From the NCBI RefSeq assembly GCF_014901205.1, contig NZ_JACNMU010000003.1, positions 124,001-188,000 on the forward strand: a DNA stretch of 64,000 nt. Direction: 5' to 3'. The notes beneath the pieces are model-generated. The model saw only the letters and a list, made by a program, of their open reading frames with translations, made no database searches and was not told where the DNA came from. Source of the DNA: Meridianimarinicoccus sp. MJW13. Its GTDB lineage: Bacteria > Pseudomonadota > Alphaproteobacteria > Rhodobacterales > Rhodobacteraceae. Shown one piece after another: positions 1 to 9,599 of this stretch. A program made the position numbers and the translations under genes. Positions within the stretch are counted from its first letter, which is position 1, and each line of letters opens with the position of its first letter.

Positions 1-1
1 C

Positions 2-142
2 GCGCCGGACCGGCGTACCGATCTTGCGAAACTCAAAAGCCAACTGCCGGAGATCCAGAAAACCGCCGGAAAGATCGCCCGGGATGCCGCCGACTGGAGC
101 TTTCCCGAAGCCAATCAAAACAACACAACATCAGGGATTTGA
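2..142 (+). CDS. C-terminal end of an unidentified upstream gene (partial)
   Basis: An open frame enters from the left edge and stops at TGA 140-142, three bases before the ATPase gene. The 46 visible residues are mostly charged and helical-looking (ending in ANQNNTTSGI) and match no family that I recognise. Being directly upstream of a sugar ABC ATPase, it is probably part of the same sugar-uptake operon, but the visible piece does not say whether it is a permease tail, an enzyme or a binding protein. Confidence 0.5.
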   Translation, partial: APDRRTDLAKLKSQLPEIQKTAGKIARDAADWSFPEANQNNTTSGI

Positions 143-145
143 GTC

Positions 146-1207
<1,062 letters not shown>

Positions 1208-1288
1208 CATCTCGGACGCTCACCTTCGGTCCGGGCGCGACTTCGATGCGGTCTATCACTTCACCGCCTTGATCGCGGTGGGGGGGAG

Positions 1289-1423
1289 GTCGTCGTGCCC
1301 CTGCCGGAGATCGATGCGCTGGGGCAGAGCGTATTGGACGCCGGAGCGATCGGAGCGCGGCTGACGGGCGGCGACCTGAATGCGTCGCGATTTGACCTGA
1401 CGGTTTTGGAGCAAGACGCATGA
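1289..1423 (+). pseudogene. Coding remnant overlapping the beta-galactosidase start; weak galactokinase-tail resemblance
   Basis: Between the ATPase and the beta-galactosidase an open frame without a convincing start reads VVPLPEIDALG, then GAIGARLTGG, and ends in LEQDA with its TGA overlapping the ATG of the next gene (ATGA at 1420-1423). The LDAL...GARLTGG pattern resembles the C-terminal end of GHMP galactokinases (which continue GGFGG), but here the sequence diverges after TGG. A run of seven Gs at 1280-1286 could mark a frameshift joining it to an open frame that starts at 1179. I read it as a decayed gene once coupled to the beta-galactosidase; the galactokinase identity is a guess. Confidence 0.3.
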
Positions 1424-3342
1424 AGCGAACTCTTGGCACGTGTTATTATCCCGAGCACTGGCCGCGCGAGATCTGGCAAGAGGACGCGCGCAGGATGGTT
1501 GAGGCCGGTCTGACATGGGTGCGGATTGGCGAGTTCGCATGGTCGCGACTTGAGCCTGTTGCGGGCACGTATGACTTTGACTGGCTGGACGATGCGATCG
1601 CGGTTCTGGGTGCGGCGGGGCTGAAAGTGGTGCTTGGGACGCCGACGGCGACGCCGCCACGGTGGATGATTGACCGCCATCCCGACATGTTGGCGGTGGA
1701 TGCCGACGGGCGGCCGCGCAAGTTCGGCTCGCGCCGTCATTATTGCTTCAGCCATGAGGGCTACAAAGGCGAATGCGCGCGCATCGTGACGCGGTTGGCA
1801 GAGCGCTACGGGCGCAATCCCCATGTCGCCGCGTGGCAAACGGACAATGAATACGGATGCCACGACACGACGATATCCTACAGCGATGCGGCGCGGGATG
1901 CGTTTCGCGGCTGGTTGCGCAGCCGATACCCAGGGCAGGGGAACGACGGCGACATCGAAGCGCTGAACGCGGCCTGGGGCAATATCTTCTGGTCGATGGA
2001 ATATGGCGATTTCGATCAGATCGACCTGCCGAATCTGACGGTCACAGAACCGAACCCGTCCCACCTGCTTGATTTCCGGCGCTTCAGTTCGGATCAGGTG
2101 GTGGCATTCAACCGGCTTCAGTCAGAGATCATCCGCGCACATTCGGATGCGCCGATCGCGCATAATTACATGGGACGGATAACCGATTTCGACCACTACG
2201 ATGTGGGCGCGGATCTGGATATTGCCAGTTGGGACAGCTATCCGCTGGGGTTTCTGGAAGATCGGGTTCCGGCGACGGTCGCACAACAGCAGGCCTATGC
2301 GCGCCAGGGGGATCCGGATTTTCAGGCGTTTCACCATGAACTCTACCGTGCGGTCGGGCGTGGGCGCTGGTGGGTGATGGAACAACAACCCGGACCGGTG
2401 AACTGGGCGCCGTATAATCCCGCGCCCTTGCCCGGGATGGTGCGGCTCTGGAGTTGGGAAGCCTTTGCACATGGGGCCGAGGCGGTGTGTTATTTTCGCT
2501 GGCGTCAGGCGCCCATGGCGCAGGAGCAGATGCACGCCGGATTGCTGCGATCCGATAGTGTTGATGCGGCAGGGATAATTGAAGCGCGGCAGGTTGCGGA
2601 AGAACTGGCCGGCGCGCCGGACGTCAGCCCGTCGCAACCTGACGTTGCACTTATCTTTGACTACGAAGCAGAATGGGCCTGGGCGATCCAGCCCCACGGC
2701 GCGGGCCTCAGCTATTTTGAATTGGTGTTTGACACCTATCGCGCGCTGCGCCGCCTGGGCTTGTCAGTGGAAATCCTGCCAGCCAGACCAGACCTGCTGG
2801 ATGGCTACAAGCTCATTCTTGCGCCCGGTTTGATGCACATGACGGAGGCGTTGAAAGCAGCGCTGAACGACAGCGGTGCAACCGTCCTGATCGGCCCGCG
2901 CAGCGGCGCACGGGATGCCACGATGCGCACGCCGGTTCCATTGCCCCCGGCCATGCCGGGGCTGGATGCAACGGTGATTTTCGTCGAAAGCCTGCGCCCG
3001 GATCTGCCGATCGGGCTGGAAGGCGGCGGCGCGATCCGCAGCTACCGGGACGTTCTGGAGACCACCGCAGAAATTCTGGTGCGGACCGAGACCGGCGAGG
3101 CCGCGCTGGTGGCTCAAGGTCAAATCCTCTATGCCGCCGGGTGGCTTGATCCCAGTGCGATGATGCGCGTCTTGCGACTGGCCTGTGCGCGGGCCGGGGT
3201 TGAAACGATGGACTTGCCTGGCGGCGTGCGGTGTCGCGACACCGGGACGGAACGGTTCTGGTTCAATCATGATACCGAGACGCATGAGGTGGCGGGCTTG
3301 ACCCTGGACCCTGTCTCTGTGACCCGCGCACGTCTGGCCTAG
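1420..3342 (+). CDS. Beta-galactosidase, glycoside hydrolase family 42
   Basis: A 640-residue GH42 enzyme that should hydrolyse beta-galactosides. The N-terminal TIM barrel begins with GTCYYPEHWP, typical of the family. The acid/base glutamate is E144 in TDNEYG and the nucleophile is E321 in VMEQQPGPVNW. A trimerisation-type domain follows (about residues 390-590), then a short C-terminal beta domain. There is no signal peptide, so it acts in the cytoplasm on sugars brought in by a transporter. The ATG overlaps the stop of the preceding remnant (ATGA). It ends 21 bases before the disrupted MarR fragment on the other strand. Length and all visible motifs are intact, so I expect an active enzyme. 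Confidence 0.95.
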   Translation: MKRTLGTCYYPEHWPREIWQEDARRMVEAGLTWVRIGEFAWSRLEPVAGTYDFDWLDDAIAVLGAAGLKVVLGTPTATPPRWMIDRHPDMLAVDADGRPRKFGSRRHYCFSHEGYKGECARIVTRLAERYGRNPHVAAWQTDNEYGCHDTTISYSDAARDAFRGWLRSRYPGQGNDGDIEALNAAWGNIFWSMEYGDFDQIDLPNLTVTEPNPSHLLDFRRFSSDQVVAFNRLQSEIIRAHSDAPIAHNYMGRITDFDHYDVGADLDIASWDSYPLGFLEDRVPATVAQQQAYARQGDPDFQAFHHELYRAVGRGRWWVMEQQPGPVNWAPYNPAPLPGMVRLWSWEAFAHGAEAVCYFRWRQAPMAQEQMHAGLLRSDSVDAAGIIEARQVAEELAGAPDVSPSQPDVALIFDYEAEWAWAIQPHGAGLSYFELVFDTYRALRRLGLSVEILPARPDLLDGYKLILAPGLMHMTEALKAALNDSGATVLIGPRSGARDATMRTPVPLPPAMPGLDATVIFVESLRPDLPIGLEGGGAIRSYRDVLETTAEILVRTETGEAALVAQGQILYAAGWLDPSAMMRVLRLACARAGVETMDLPGGVRCRDTGTERFWFNHDTETHEVAGLTLDPVSVTRARLA

Positions 3343-3363
3343 ATGTCCTGTTGCGGCGCGCGA

Positions 3364-3735
3364 TCAGTCTTTTTCCGCCGCCTTCATCAGCTTGCGTAGC
3401 GCGCCATCCAGTGTGGCGATCTCGTCCTCCGAAAACGCCGCCAGCAGTGCCTTCTGCGTCTCGACATGCTCGCCGACCGCAGTGTCGATCAGATCGAAGC
3501 CCTTTTTCGTCAGCTTCGCCACCGCACGGCGGGCGTCGTTCCGGTCGGTTGTCCGCGTGACCAGGCCCTGCCTGGCCAGTTGCTCGGTGCGCTTGGCCCG
3601 GAACACAAAGACGGCGCCGGCAAAGGGGTCCTCCCTCAGTGCCGACTGCACGACCGCCGCGAGGCCGTCCTGGCCCTTCCGGAAATCGACGAGATTCGTA
3701 GCAATCAGGATCCGCACGCGGTCGGACGGGATCAT
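3364..3735 (-). pseudogene. IS66 TnpB (Orf2) N-terminus fused in frame to the C-terminus of a MarR regulator
   Basis: The frame begins MIPSDRVRILIA, the characteristic start of the IS66 accessory protein TnpB, and continues through DPFAGAVFVFRAKR (residues 36-49). From about residue 50 it reads LARQGLVTRTTDRNDARR, the wing and following strand of a MarR-family winged helix, then a typical MarR C-terminal helix ending MKAAEKD. The junction is near 3588. The normal TnpB is about 115 residues and its end is missing; the MarR lacks its N-terminal half with the recognition helix. The start overlaps the tnpA stop (ATGA), as in intact IS66 elements. It is a deletion or insertion scar rather than a known fusion family, although the frame is open for 123 codons. 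Confidence 0.8.
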
Positions 3736-4031
3736 GCGAGCGCGCGCACCACGGCTGCGATCCGCTCCGCGGGCGCGCCTGCAGCCGCCACCAACAGTGA
3801 CACGAACTCCACGGCGTCCTCGGGTGCGGGCAGCACCAGCTTGCCGTCCCGTGCCATCCTCCGCCATGACGAAAGCTGGTTCGCCAACACCCCGTGGCGC
3901 GTGGCAACAGCATTCACCGACGCGCCCGGCTCCAGCGTCTCTGCAACGATCGCCGCCTTCTGGCTGCTCGGCCACTTCCGGTTCCGTCGCTTCTCACCAT
4001 GGTTCGTGAGAACCGCAAAATGCGTCTCCAC
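3588..4031 (-). mobile_element. Truncated IS66-family insertion sequence (tnpA and start of tnpB)
   Basis: Only the tnpA gene and the first 49 codons of tnpB remain. The large DDE transposase gene (tnpC), which in IS66 elements follows tnpB, is absent, because sequence downstream of the junction belongs to a MarR gene. I could not recognise a terminal inverted repeat on either side. The element is therefore immobile and marks a deletion breakpoint. Confidence 0.75.
3732..4031 (-). CDS. tnpA: IS66-family TnpA (Orf1), helix-turn-helix accessory protein
   Basis: A 99-residue protein with the IS66 Orf1 layout: a basic start with KRRNRKWPSSQKAAIVAET, then the helix-turn-helix segment GASVNAVATRHGVLANQLSSW at about residues 36-56, and a hydrophobic C-terminal end. 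It is slightly short for the family. It overlaps the tnpB start by four bases (ATGA), which is the usual translational coupling of IS66 elements. With the transposase gene missing nearby it probably has no function. Confidence 0.8.
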   Translation of the reverse strand: METHFAVLTNHGEKRRNRKWPSSQKAAIVAETLEPGASVNAVATRHGVLANQLSSWRRMARDGKLVLPAPEDAVEFVSLLVAAAGAPAERIAAVVRALA

Positions 4032-4188
4032 TGAGAAACTTACTCCATCCGATCAACAGGGAGTGCAGAATCTCAGATCATGCAGCGGCGCGATACGTGG
4101 GGCCCAGGCGGCGCGTACAGATCAACAGCTTGCAGATTGATCAAGGAGGCCGACCAAACGTCGCTGGTCACAAACTGTCCGGCCTTAA

Positions 4189-4479
4189 GGTGTCATTCTG
4201 CCCCCAGCCGGAGCAGACCCCAAGTTACCGCTGCTTTGGCGGCTTGCCTTGCCCGGATTGGGCAATCTGTGGATCAACATGCTGAAGGACACGGTGCCGG
4301 TGTCGGTCATCGCATTGGATGATCTGATGCGGATGACAAAGGTGGCAGTGGGCGTCACGAAGCAGCCCTTCACATTCTATCTTGTGGCCTGCCTGATCGA
4401 CTGGGGGCTTTGCCTTGTTCCGGTGTGGTTCTGGCGCGAATGGAACGGCGCGCCAACCGCGACGTTCGGAGGGCATGAG
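4189..4479 (+). pseudogene. C-terminal fragment of a polar amino-acid ABC permease (HisQ/OccQ type)
   Basis: The frame opens after a TAA at 4186 and reads LWRLALPGLGNLWINMLKD, the conserved loop (EAA region) of HisQ/OccQ permeases, followed by VIALDDLMRMTKVA and one transmembrane segment (FYLVACLIDWGLCLVPVWFW). The N-terminal two thirds are missing. No stop separates it from the next permease fragment, so the two read as one 220-residue frame from TTG 4249. In intact homologues these are two separate proteins. Together with the next two genes it is what remains of an amino-acid or opine importer. Confidence 0.8.
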
Positions 4480-4911
4480 ATGAACCCGATCGACGTTATC
4501 TTACAATACTGGCCCCGCTTGCTGGACGGTACATTGATGACGATCAAGCGCACTCTGCGTGGCGCCTTGATCGCGGCATTCTTTTCGCCAATCTTCGCTC
4601 TGATCCGGGTGGTTTACCCGCATGCGTATCGCATCGCTTGGCCAGCTTCGGGCAACGAGGTGATCCTGCTTATGGAGGCGAGTGCATTGGCAAGCGTTGT
4701 GACGGTCTTTGATATCATGGGCCGCACCCGGCAGGTATTCTCGAAGACCTTCGACTTTTCAGTCTATCTGTGGGCGGCCCTGATCCATCTGTGCGTCACC
4801 GCGATCTTTGTATTGATCTGGCGGCAGGCGGAACGCAGGCTTAGCCGCCACATCGATGCCCGCAACAAACCGCGCACGGCCACGATGCGCATGAGGGATA
4901 CCCAAGGATGA
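4480..4911 (+). pseudogene. Internally deleted polar amino-acid ABC permease (HisM/OccM type)
   Basis: An ATG at 4480 starts MNPIDVILQYWPRLLDGTL, a normal HisM/OccM N-terminus with its first membrane helix. After about 45 residues the sequence jumps to PHAYRIAWPASGNEVILLM, the C-terminal EAA loop, followed by VFSKTFDFSVYLWAALIH and the last membrane helix. Roughly 80-100 residues containing the central helices are absent, so no functional permease can be made. The stop overlaps the start of the ATPase gene (ATGA at 4908-4911), so the ancestral operon order permease-permease-ATPase is still visible. Confidence 0.82.
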
Positions 4912-5632
4912 ACCCATCGGAAACTGTTCTGAAAGCCGAAGATATATACATTTCCTTTGGCGAGCTTGAAGTCCACAAGGGTATTTCGCTTGAGGCGCGC
5001 AATCATGACGTCATCTCGATCCTGGGCGCGTCGGGGTCTGGTACGTCGACCTTTTTGCGCTGCCTCAACGTCCTTGAAACGCCGACCTCGGGCAAGGTAC
5101 CGGTCCATGGCGAGGAAGTTCTGGTGCGCAACGGAAAACCGCAGAAAGCCCGCCATATCGAGAGTATCCGCAGCCGTCTGGGCACGGTGTTTCAGCAATT
5201 CAATCTCTGGACTCATCGCACGATTCTGAAAAATGTGATGGAAGGTCCGGTACAGGTCAAACGCGTGGCCAAGGCCGAGGCGCTGCTGAAACGGGTCGGA
5301 TTGCAGGATCGCATGCAGATGTATCCCTCGCAGCTTCCGGGCGGGCAGCAACAGCGTGTGGCCATCGCGCGTGCGATGGCAATGGAACCCGATGCGATCC
5401 TGTTTGACGAACCGACATCGGCGCTTGACCCCGAGTCGGTGGGTGAAGTGCTGAAGGTCATGCAATCGCTCGCTGCGGAAGGACGCACGAGATGGGACTT
5501 GCCCGGGATGTGTGGTCCAAGGTTGTGTTCCTGCACGAAGGCCGCGATACCGAACAGGGCCCGCCAGCCGAGATGTTCACCACCCCCAAGACCGAAGGGT
5601 TGGACCGCTTCATCGCCAAGGTCAGCAGCTAG
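4908..5632 (+). pseudogene. Decayed polar amino-acid ABC ATPase (HisP/GlnQ type)
   Basis: The first 190 residues are clearly HisP-like, but key positions are broken. The Walker A reads GASGSGTST (residues 40-48), where threonine 46 replaces the invariant lysine; a single A-to-C change at 5044 (AAG to ACG) explains this. The signature is LPGGQQQ instead of LSGGQ. Walker B ([14 protein letters not shown]) is intact. Near 5490 a small deletion removes the H-loop stretch and shifts frame; the correct ending resumes as [19 protein letters not shown] and stops at TAG 5630-5632, while the shifted frame runs to 5678. Three independent lesions make this a pseudogene. Confidence 0.88.
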
Positions 5633-5683
5633 CGCCCTGACCTGTTGCGCGTCCCGAAATCGCATTCATTACAGGTGAAAACC

Positions 5684-6838
5684 ATGCCCGAAAACCCAAT
5701 CGCTTCATCGGCTGGTGCCTTGCGCGGCGGCATCCTGATCGAGGCTGCCGAACTGAGGATCGTGAGCCTGCCATTGCTGACACCATTCGTGATCTCGACC
5801 GGCACGATGACCTGCAAGACATTCCCATTGCTGGTGCTGAAAGGCGAAGGATTGCAGGGTGTGGCCGAGGCGGTGATGGACCCGACGCCCGACTATCTTG
5901 AGGAAACCGTTCCCGGCGCAATCGCCTTTTTGCGCGATGTGCTGTTGCCTTCCATCGTCGGCAAGCGGTTTGCTTCGCCCTACGAACTGGAACCCTACCT
6001 GGTGCCATGGCGGGGACACCGGATGGCCAAGGCCGTCGTCGAAATGGCGTTCTGGGACATGTGGTCGAAAAGTCTGGGCATTCCGCTGAAAACTGCCCTT
6101 GGCGGTGTTCGCGAACATGTCGATGTCGGTGTGAGCCTTGGGATTGCAACGATTGAGAAAACCCTTGATCGCATCGAAGAAGCGCTTGCCGACGGCTACA
6201 AGCGCACCAAGCTGAAGATCGCGCAGGGCCATGACGTCAGGATTGTCGAGGCCGTCCGCAACCGGCACCCAGAGATCAAGCTGACCGTGGATGCCAATAC
6301 CGACTATGGACTGGCCGACCTTCCGGTCCTGCGAGCGCTCGATGAATTCAACCTTGATTACATCGAGCAGCCCCTGGCCTTTGACGATATCCACGATCAC
6401 GCTCAGGTGCAGGCGGCGCTGAAAACGGCAATCTGTCTGGATGAGAGCATCCGCAGCGCCAGCGACACGCGCAAGGCGCTGGAGGCACGGGCTGCACGGG
6501 TGATCAACATCAAGGTCGGGCGCGTCGGCGGGTTCGCCGCCGCGCGGGCCATCCACGACATCAGCGCGGCCTTTGGGGCGCCGGTGTGGTGTGGCGGCAT
6601 GCTGGAGGCGGGCATTGGCCGCGCGCACAATATCCATCTGGCAACGCTGGCGAACTTCACCAAGCCCGGTGATACCTCAAGCGCCAGCCGCTATTTTGAA
6701 CGTGACATCATCAATGAGCCGCTGGAGGCCAAAAACGGCGAAATGCCCGTGCCAGAAAACGGCCCCGGCATCGGCGTGACGCTTGATCGTGAATTCCTGG
6801 AGACCGTCACCGACCACGTTGAGGAGTTTGGGACATGA
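5684..6838 (+). CDS. Enolase-superfamily enzyme of the o-succinylbenzoate synthase / N-acylamino-acid racemase group
   Basis: A 384-residue member of the muconate-lactonising subgroup. The barrel residues are all present: KxK at K176/K178 (TKLKI), metal ligands D203 (VDAN), E228 (IEQP) and D253 (LDES), and the second acid/base lysine K277 (NIKVGR). The family contains o-succinylbenzoate synthases and N-succinyl/acylamino-acid racemases, which motifs alone do not separate. No menaquinone gene is near, and the stop overlaps a GNAT gene, as in the described D-to-L amino-acid salvage route (N-succinylation, racemisation, desuccinylation). I therefore favour N-acylamino-acid racemase. Start at ATG 5684 is chosen because an AGGTG site precedes it; an in-frame start at 5645 lacks one. 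Confidence 0.88.
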   Translation: MPENPIASSAGALRGGILIEAAELRIVSLPLLTPFVISTGTMTCKTFPLLVLKGEGLQGVAEAVMDPTPDYLEETVPGAIAFLRDVLLPSIVGKRFASPYELEPYLVPWRGHRMAKAVVEMAFWDMWSKSLGIPLKTALGGVREHVDVGVSLGIATIEKTLDRIEEALADGYKRTKLKIAQGHDVRIVEAVRNRHPEIKLTVDANTDYGLADLPVLRALDEFNLDYIEQPLAFDDIHDHAQVQAALKTAICLDESIRSASDTRKALEARAARVINIKVGRVGGFAAARAIHDISAAFGAPVWCGGMLEAGIGRAHNIHLATLANFTKPGDTSSASRYFERDIINEPLEAKNGEMPVPENGPGIGVTLDREFLETVTDHVEEFGT

Positions 6839-7587
6839 ACCAGTCCACGGCTGACCTGACAATACGCGAATTGAATTCGGTTGATGAACTGAAAAGCTCT
6901 GAGGCGTTTCAACGCGAAGTCTGGGGCGAGGACGACCCCGCCGACAACTCCGACATCATGCTCGCGCTGCAACATGAAGGCGGATTGGTTGCCGGTGCGT
7001 TTGCCGACGGACGTATGCTGGGGTTTCTCTTTGGTTTTCCAACACGTCAGCCCGACATTCAGCATTCACACCGCTTGGCCGTGCATCCGGACAGCCGCGG
7101 CATGGGGTTGGGTGCAAAGCTGAAATGGTACCAGCGTGACTGGTGCCTTGAGAGAGGCATCACCATGGTACGTTGGACATATGATCCGCTGCGCCGTGTG
7201 AATGCGAGCCTGAACATCGCACGATTGGGGGCGACGGCCGGGACCTATCTTCTGGACTACTACGGCAAGATGGAGGGCATCAACGCTGGTGTCGCCTCGG
7301 ACCGTTTGCTTGCCGAATGGCACCTGACCGCGCCAGATGTCGTGCAGCGTGCAAGCAATCCGCTCACCCCGCCAGCCAGCGGCGATGACCTTCGGGTCGC
7401 AATCCCTGCCGATTTCGGCGCACTTTTGTCCAACGATCCCAAGGGGGCCTTGGCCGAACGCCTGCGTGTGCGCGCAGCGCTTACTGCTGCTTTCGCGGAC
7501 GGGTTTCGCGTTTCGGGCTTTGACACAGAAACCTGCGAGTATCTGTTGACCAGGAGGTCAGACCCGGCATCCGGCCGTCACGCATAG
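6835..7587 (+). CDS. GNAT-family N-acyltransferase coupled to the racemase
   Basis: A 250-residue acyltransferase with the GNAT core in its first 165 residues: LAVHPDSRGMGLGAKLK (about residues 81-97) is the acyl-CoA pyrophosphate-binding loop, followed by ITMVRWTYDPLRRVNASLNI, which is typical of the COG3375 group. The ATG overlaps the racemase stop (ATGA), so the two are co-translated. In that group the partner enzyme of N-succinylamino-acid racemases is an amino-acid N-succinyltransferase, and I infer that role here. A desuccinylase, expected as the third step, is not found in the window. The C-terminal 80 residues look like an added domain of unknown role. Confidence 0.8.
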   Translation: MNQSTADLTIRELNSVDELKSSEAFQREVWGEDDPADNSDIMLALQHEGGLVAGAFADGRMLGFLFGFPTRQPDIQHSHRLAVHPDSRGMGLGAKLKWYQRDWCLERGITMVRWTYDPLRRVNASLNIARLGATAGTYLLDYYGKMEGINAGVASDRLLAEWHLTAPDVVQRASNPLTPPASGDDLRVAIPADFGALLSNDPKGALAERLRVRAALTAAFADGFRVSGFDTETCEYLLTRRSDPASGRHA

Positions 7588-7952
7588 ACCGTGCCGAAGC
7601 AGGCCGTTCTGTCGGTTGGACACCCGCATGGGCACAAAGATCGTCGGGAGCCCGGCGATTTCCATAAACCGCCTTTCGTGACGCTGGGGGCCGAAATGAC
7701 CCCGACCAGAAACCGATGTGTTTCTGTCGGCTGGAGGCGCCCGACCGCGTACTGTCGCCAAAGCGCAATTGTCGGCCTTGATCTGCGAACGGGTGGTAAA
7801 GGGTGCGGGCCAGATGATCGTCGGGCCGGGGACGGCCGCCAGTTACACGGCCCCGCGCACCCTTTCCGCGACAACCTGCTGTTGCTAGCTTTGCGCGAGC
7901 CCTCGCGTGGCACCCCGCTTTCCGGACCTGGTCGAGCCGCGGCAAGAGGCGA
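7588..7952. other. 365-bp stretch without a recognised gene
   Basis: This lies between the end of the acyltransferase gene and the end of the oxidase gene on the other strand. Open frames exist on both strands (for example 7591-7989 plus and 7578-7913 minus), but they have no ribosome site, are rich in Arg/Pro/Gly like shadow frames, and resemble no family that I know. No clear terminator hairpin with a T-run was found. Confidence 0.5.
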
Positions 7953-9599
7953 TCATTCCGACAGTTTGATCGGACCCCATTCCGGGTAGCTGTCGCAGGG
8001 AGACGGGTTCTCGGGGTGGAATCCGCCACCCAGGTGCCGGATGATCCCGGCCACCGCGTTAAGCGAAGTTTGCACCGCCCCTTCGACCCAGGCCGGTGTC
8101 CAGCTGACGCCGTCGCCGGCCATGAAAATGCCGCGTTCGTGCGGTGGCAGGTCGTCCTGCATGAAATGGCCGAACATCCTGTGATTGTAGCGATAATGCC
8201 CAGGCAGGGCGCCCTTGAAAGCACCCAGGAAGTTGGGATCGTCCTCCCAGCTGACGGTGATCGGATCGCCAAGGATATGGGACCGGATGTCGACGCCGGG
8301 GTATATGTTCGCCAGCGATGAAAGCGCCAGTTCCACCCGCCGTTCCACCGTCAGGGGCAGCACTTTCAGCGCGTCGGTCATCCAGGAATAGCTCAGGCAG
8401 ATGACCGAGGGCTTGTCGGGCCCGTTGTCGAACAGATACGTGCCGCGGGTCATCCGGTCGGTCAGGGTCATCGACATCACGTCGCGGCCGGTCTTCGGAT
8501 CCTTGTCCTTCCAGAACGGCCGGTCGACCATCACAAAGGTCTTGGCCGACTGCATGTAGCGGGTCCGGTCCAGCGCCATCCACAATTCATGCGCAAACAG
8601 GCGCTCCTCGGTCTCGATCACCGTGGACAGCAGGTGGCTCTGGCAGGTGACAAGTACCACGTCGAAGGACTCTGCCCGCTTCCACTGATCGGTGACCTCG
8701 AACTTGTCGCCCTGCCGCCTGATCCGGACGGCGCCCGACCGGGTGGCCCCGCCGTTCAGCTTGCACAGCGTGGTGCCGGCGGGCCAATGGGTCAGATTGT
8801 CGGGAACATGGGTCCACAGCAGGTGCGGCACCTGACCGACCCCGCCCACCATGTAACGCTGGTGGTCGTCGCATTCGGTCACGTTCACCCGAAGGATTTC
8901 CAGCATCGAATTGGGGAAATCGGAATCCCAGCCGCCGGTGCCAAACCCGACCTGGCCGAAGACCTCGCGGTGGTGGAACGACAAGGCCTGGAAGGCCTCG
9001 GATGAGGCGACGAAATCATAGAAAGTGCGTTCGTCCCATTGCTCGACGATGGGGTTCCAGATTTCCTTGACCCGGGCGCGGTCCCGGTCGCGGATCGCCT
9101 GTTTCAGGGCGGAGAAATTCGCGCCATCCTCCAACGCCTTGTCATAGGCCTGCGCGACCTCGTGAAACAATGGCGGAAGGTCGGTCAGGGTCTCGGCGTA
9201 ATGGGTCTTGCCCAGCAGGTCGATGACGGTCGAGCCTGCGGCCGGGGTCAACGGGTTTGGAAACGGTTCGCTCTGGACCCCCAGCTTGTCGACATAGGTA
9301 TAGAACCCGGTGGACGAGACCGGAAATCGCATGCCGCCCAGCTCTGCGATGACCCCATCGGCCCCTTCGAAGTGCTGCGAGCGCAGGCGACCGCCGAACT
9401 GGCCCGCCTCGAACACCACCGGGCGGGCGCCGAGCTTCATCAGCTCGTAGCCCGCGATGATCCCCGCAGCGCCCGAGCCGATGATCGCAACCTTGGCGCC
9501 ATGGGCGGTTTCCGGCAGATGGCCCAAACCCTTGGGATGCGTGATCCAGTCGTCATAGGCGAATGGAAAATCCGGGCCGAAGACAGAGACTTTATTCAT
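7953..9599 (-). CDS. davB: L-lysine 2-monooxygenase (flavin amine oxidase family)
   Basis: A 548-residue flavoprotein that should convert L-lysine and O2 to 5-aminovaleramide, CO2 and water. The N-terminus (FGPDFPFAYDDWITHPKGLG) and the dinucleotide motif VAIIGSGAAGIIAGYEL (about residues 37-53) match Pseudomonas DavB closely as I remember it, and so do GGMRFPVSST, HREVFGQVGFGTGGWDSDF and the C-terminal FAD motif GIFMAGDGVSWTPAWVEGA. Relatives act on phenylalanine or tryptophan, but the overall match and the amidase partner favour lysine. Its ATG overlaps the davA end by eight bases, so davA-davB are transcribed together leftwards. The later steps (davT, davD) are not in the window. Confidence 0.9.
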   Translation of the reverse strand: MNKVSVFGPDFPFAYDDWITHPKGLGHLPETAHGAKVAIIGSGAAGIIAGYELMKLGARPVVFEAGQFGGRLRSQHFEGADGVIAELGGMRFPVSSTGFYTYVDKLGVQSEPFPNPLTPAAGSTVIDLLGKTHYAETLTDLPPLFHEVAQAYDKALEDGANFSALKQAIRDRDRARVKEIWNPIVEQWDERTFYDFVASSEAFQALSFHHREVFGQVGFGTGGWDSDFPNSMLEILRVNVTECDDHQRYMVGGVGQVPHLLWTHVPDNLTHWPAGTTLCKLNGGATRSGAVRIRRQGDKFEVTDQWKRAESFDVVLVTCQSHLLSTVIETEERLFAHELWMALDRTRYMQSAKTFVMVDRPFWKDKDPKTGRDVMSMTLTDRMTRGTYLFDNGPDKPSVICLSYSWMTDALKVLPLTVERRVELALSSLANIYPGVDIRSHILGDPITVSWEDDPNFLGAFKGALPGHYRYNHRMFGHFMQDDLPPHERGIFMAGDGVSWTPAWVEGAVQTSLNAVAGIIRHLGGGFHPENPSPCDSYPEWGPIKLSE

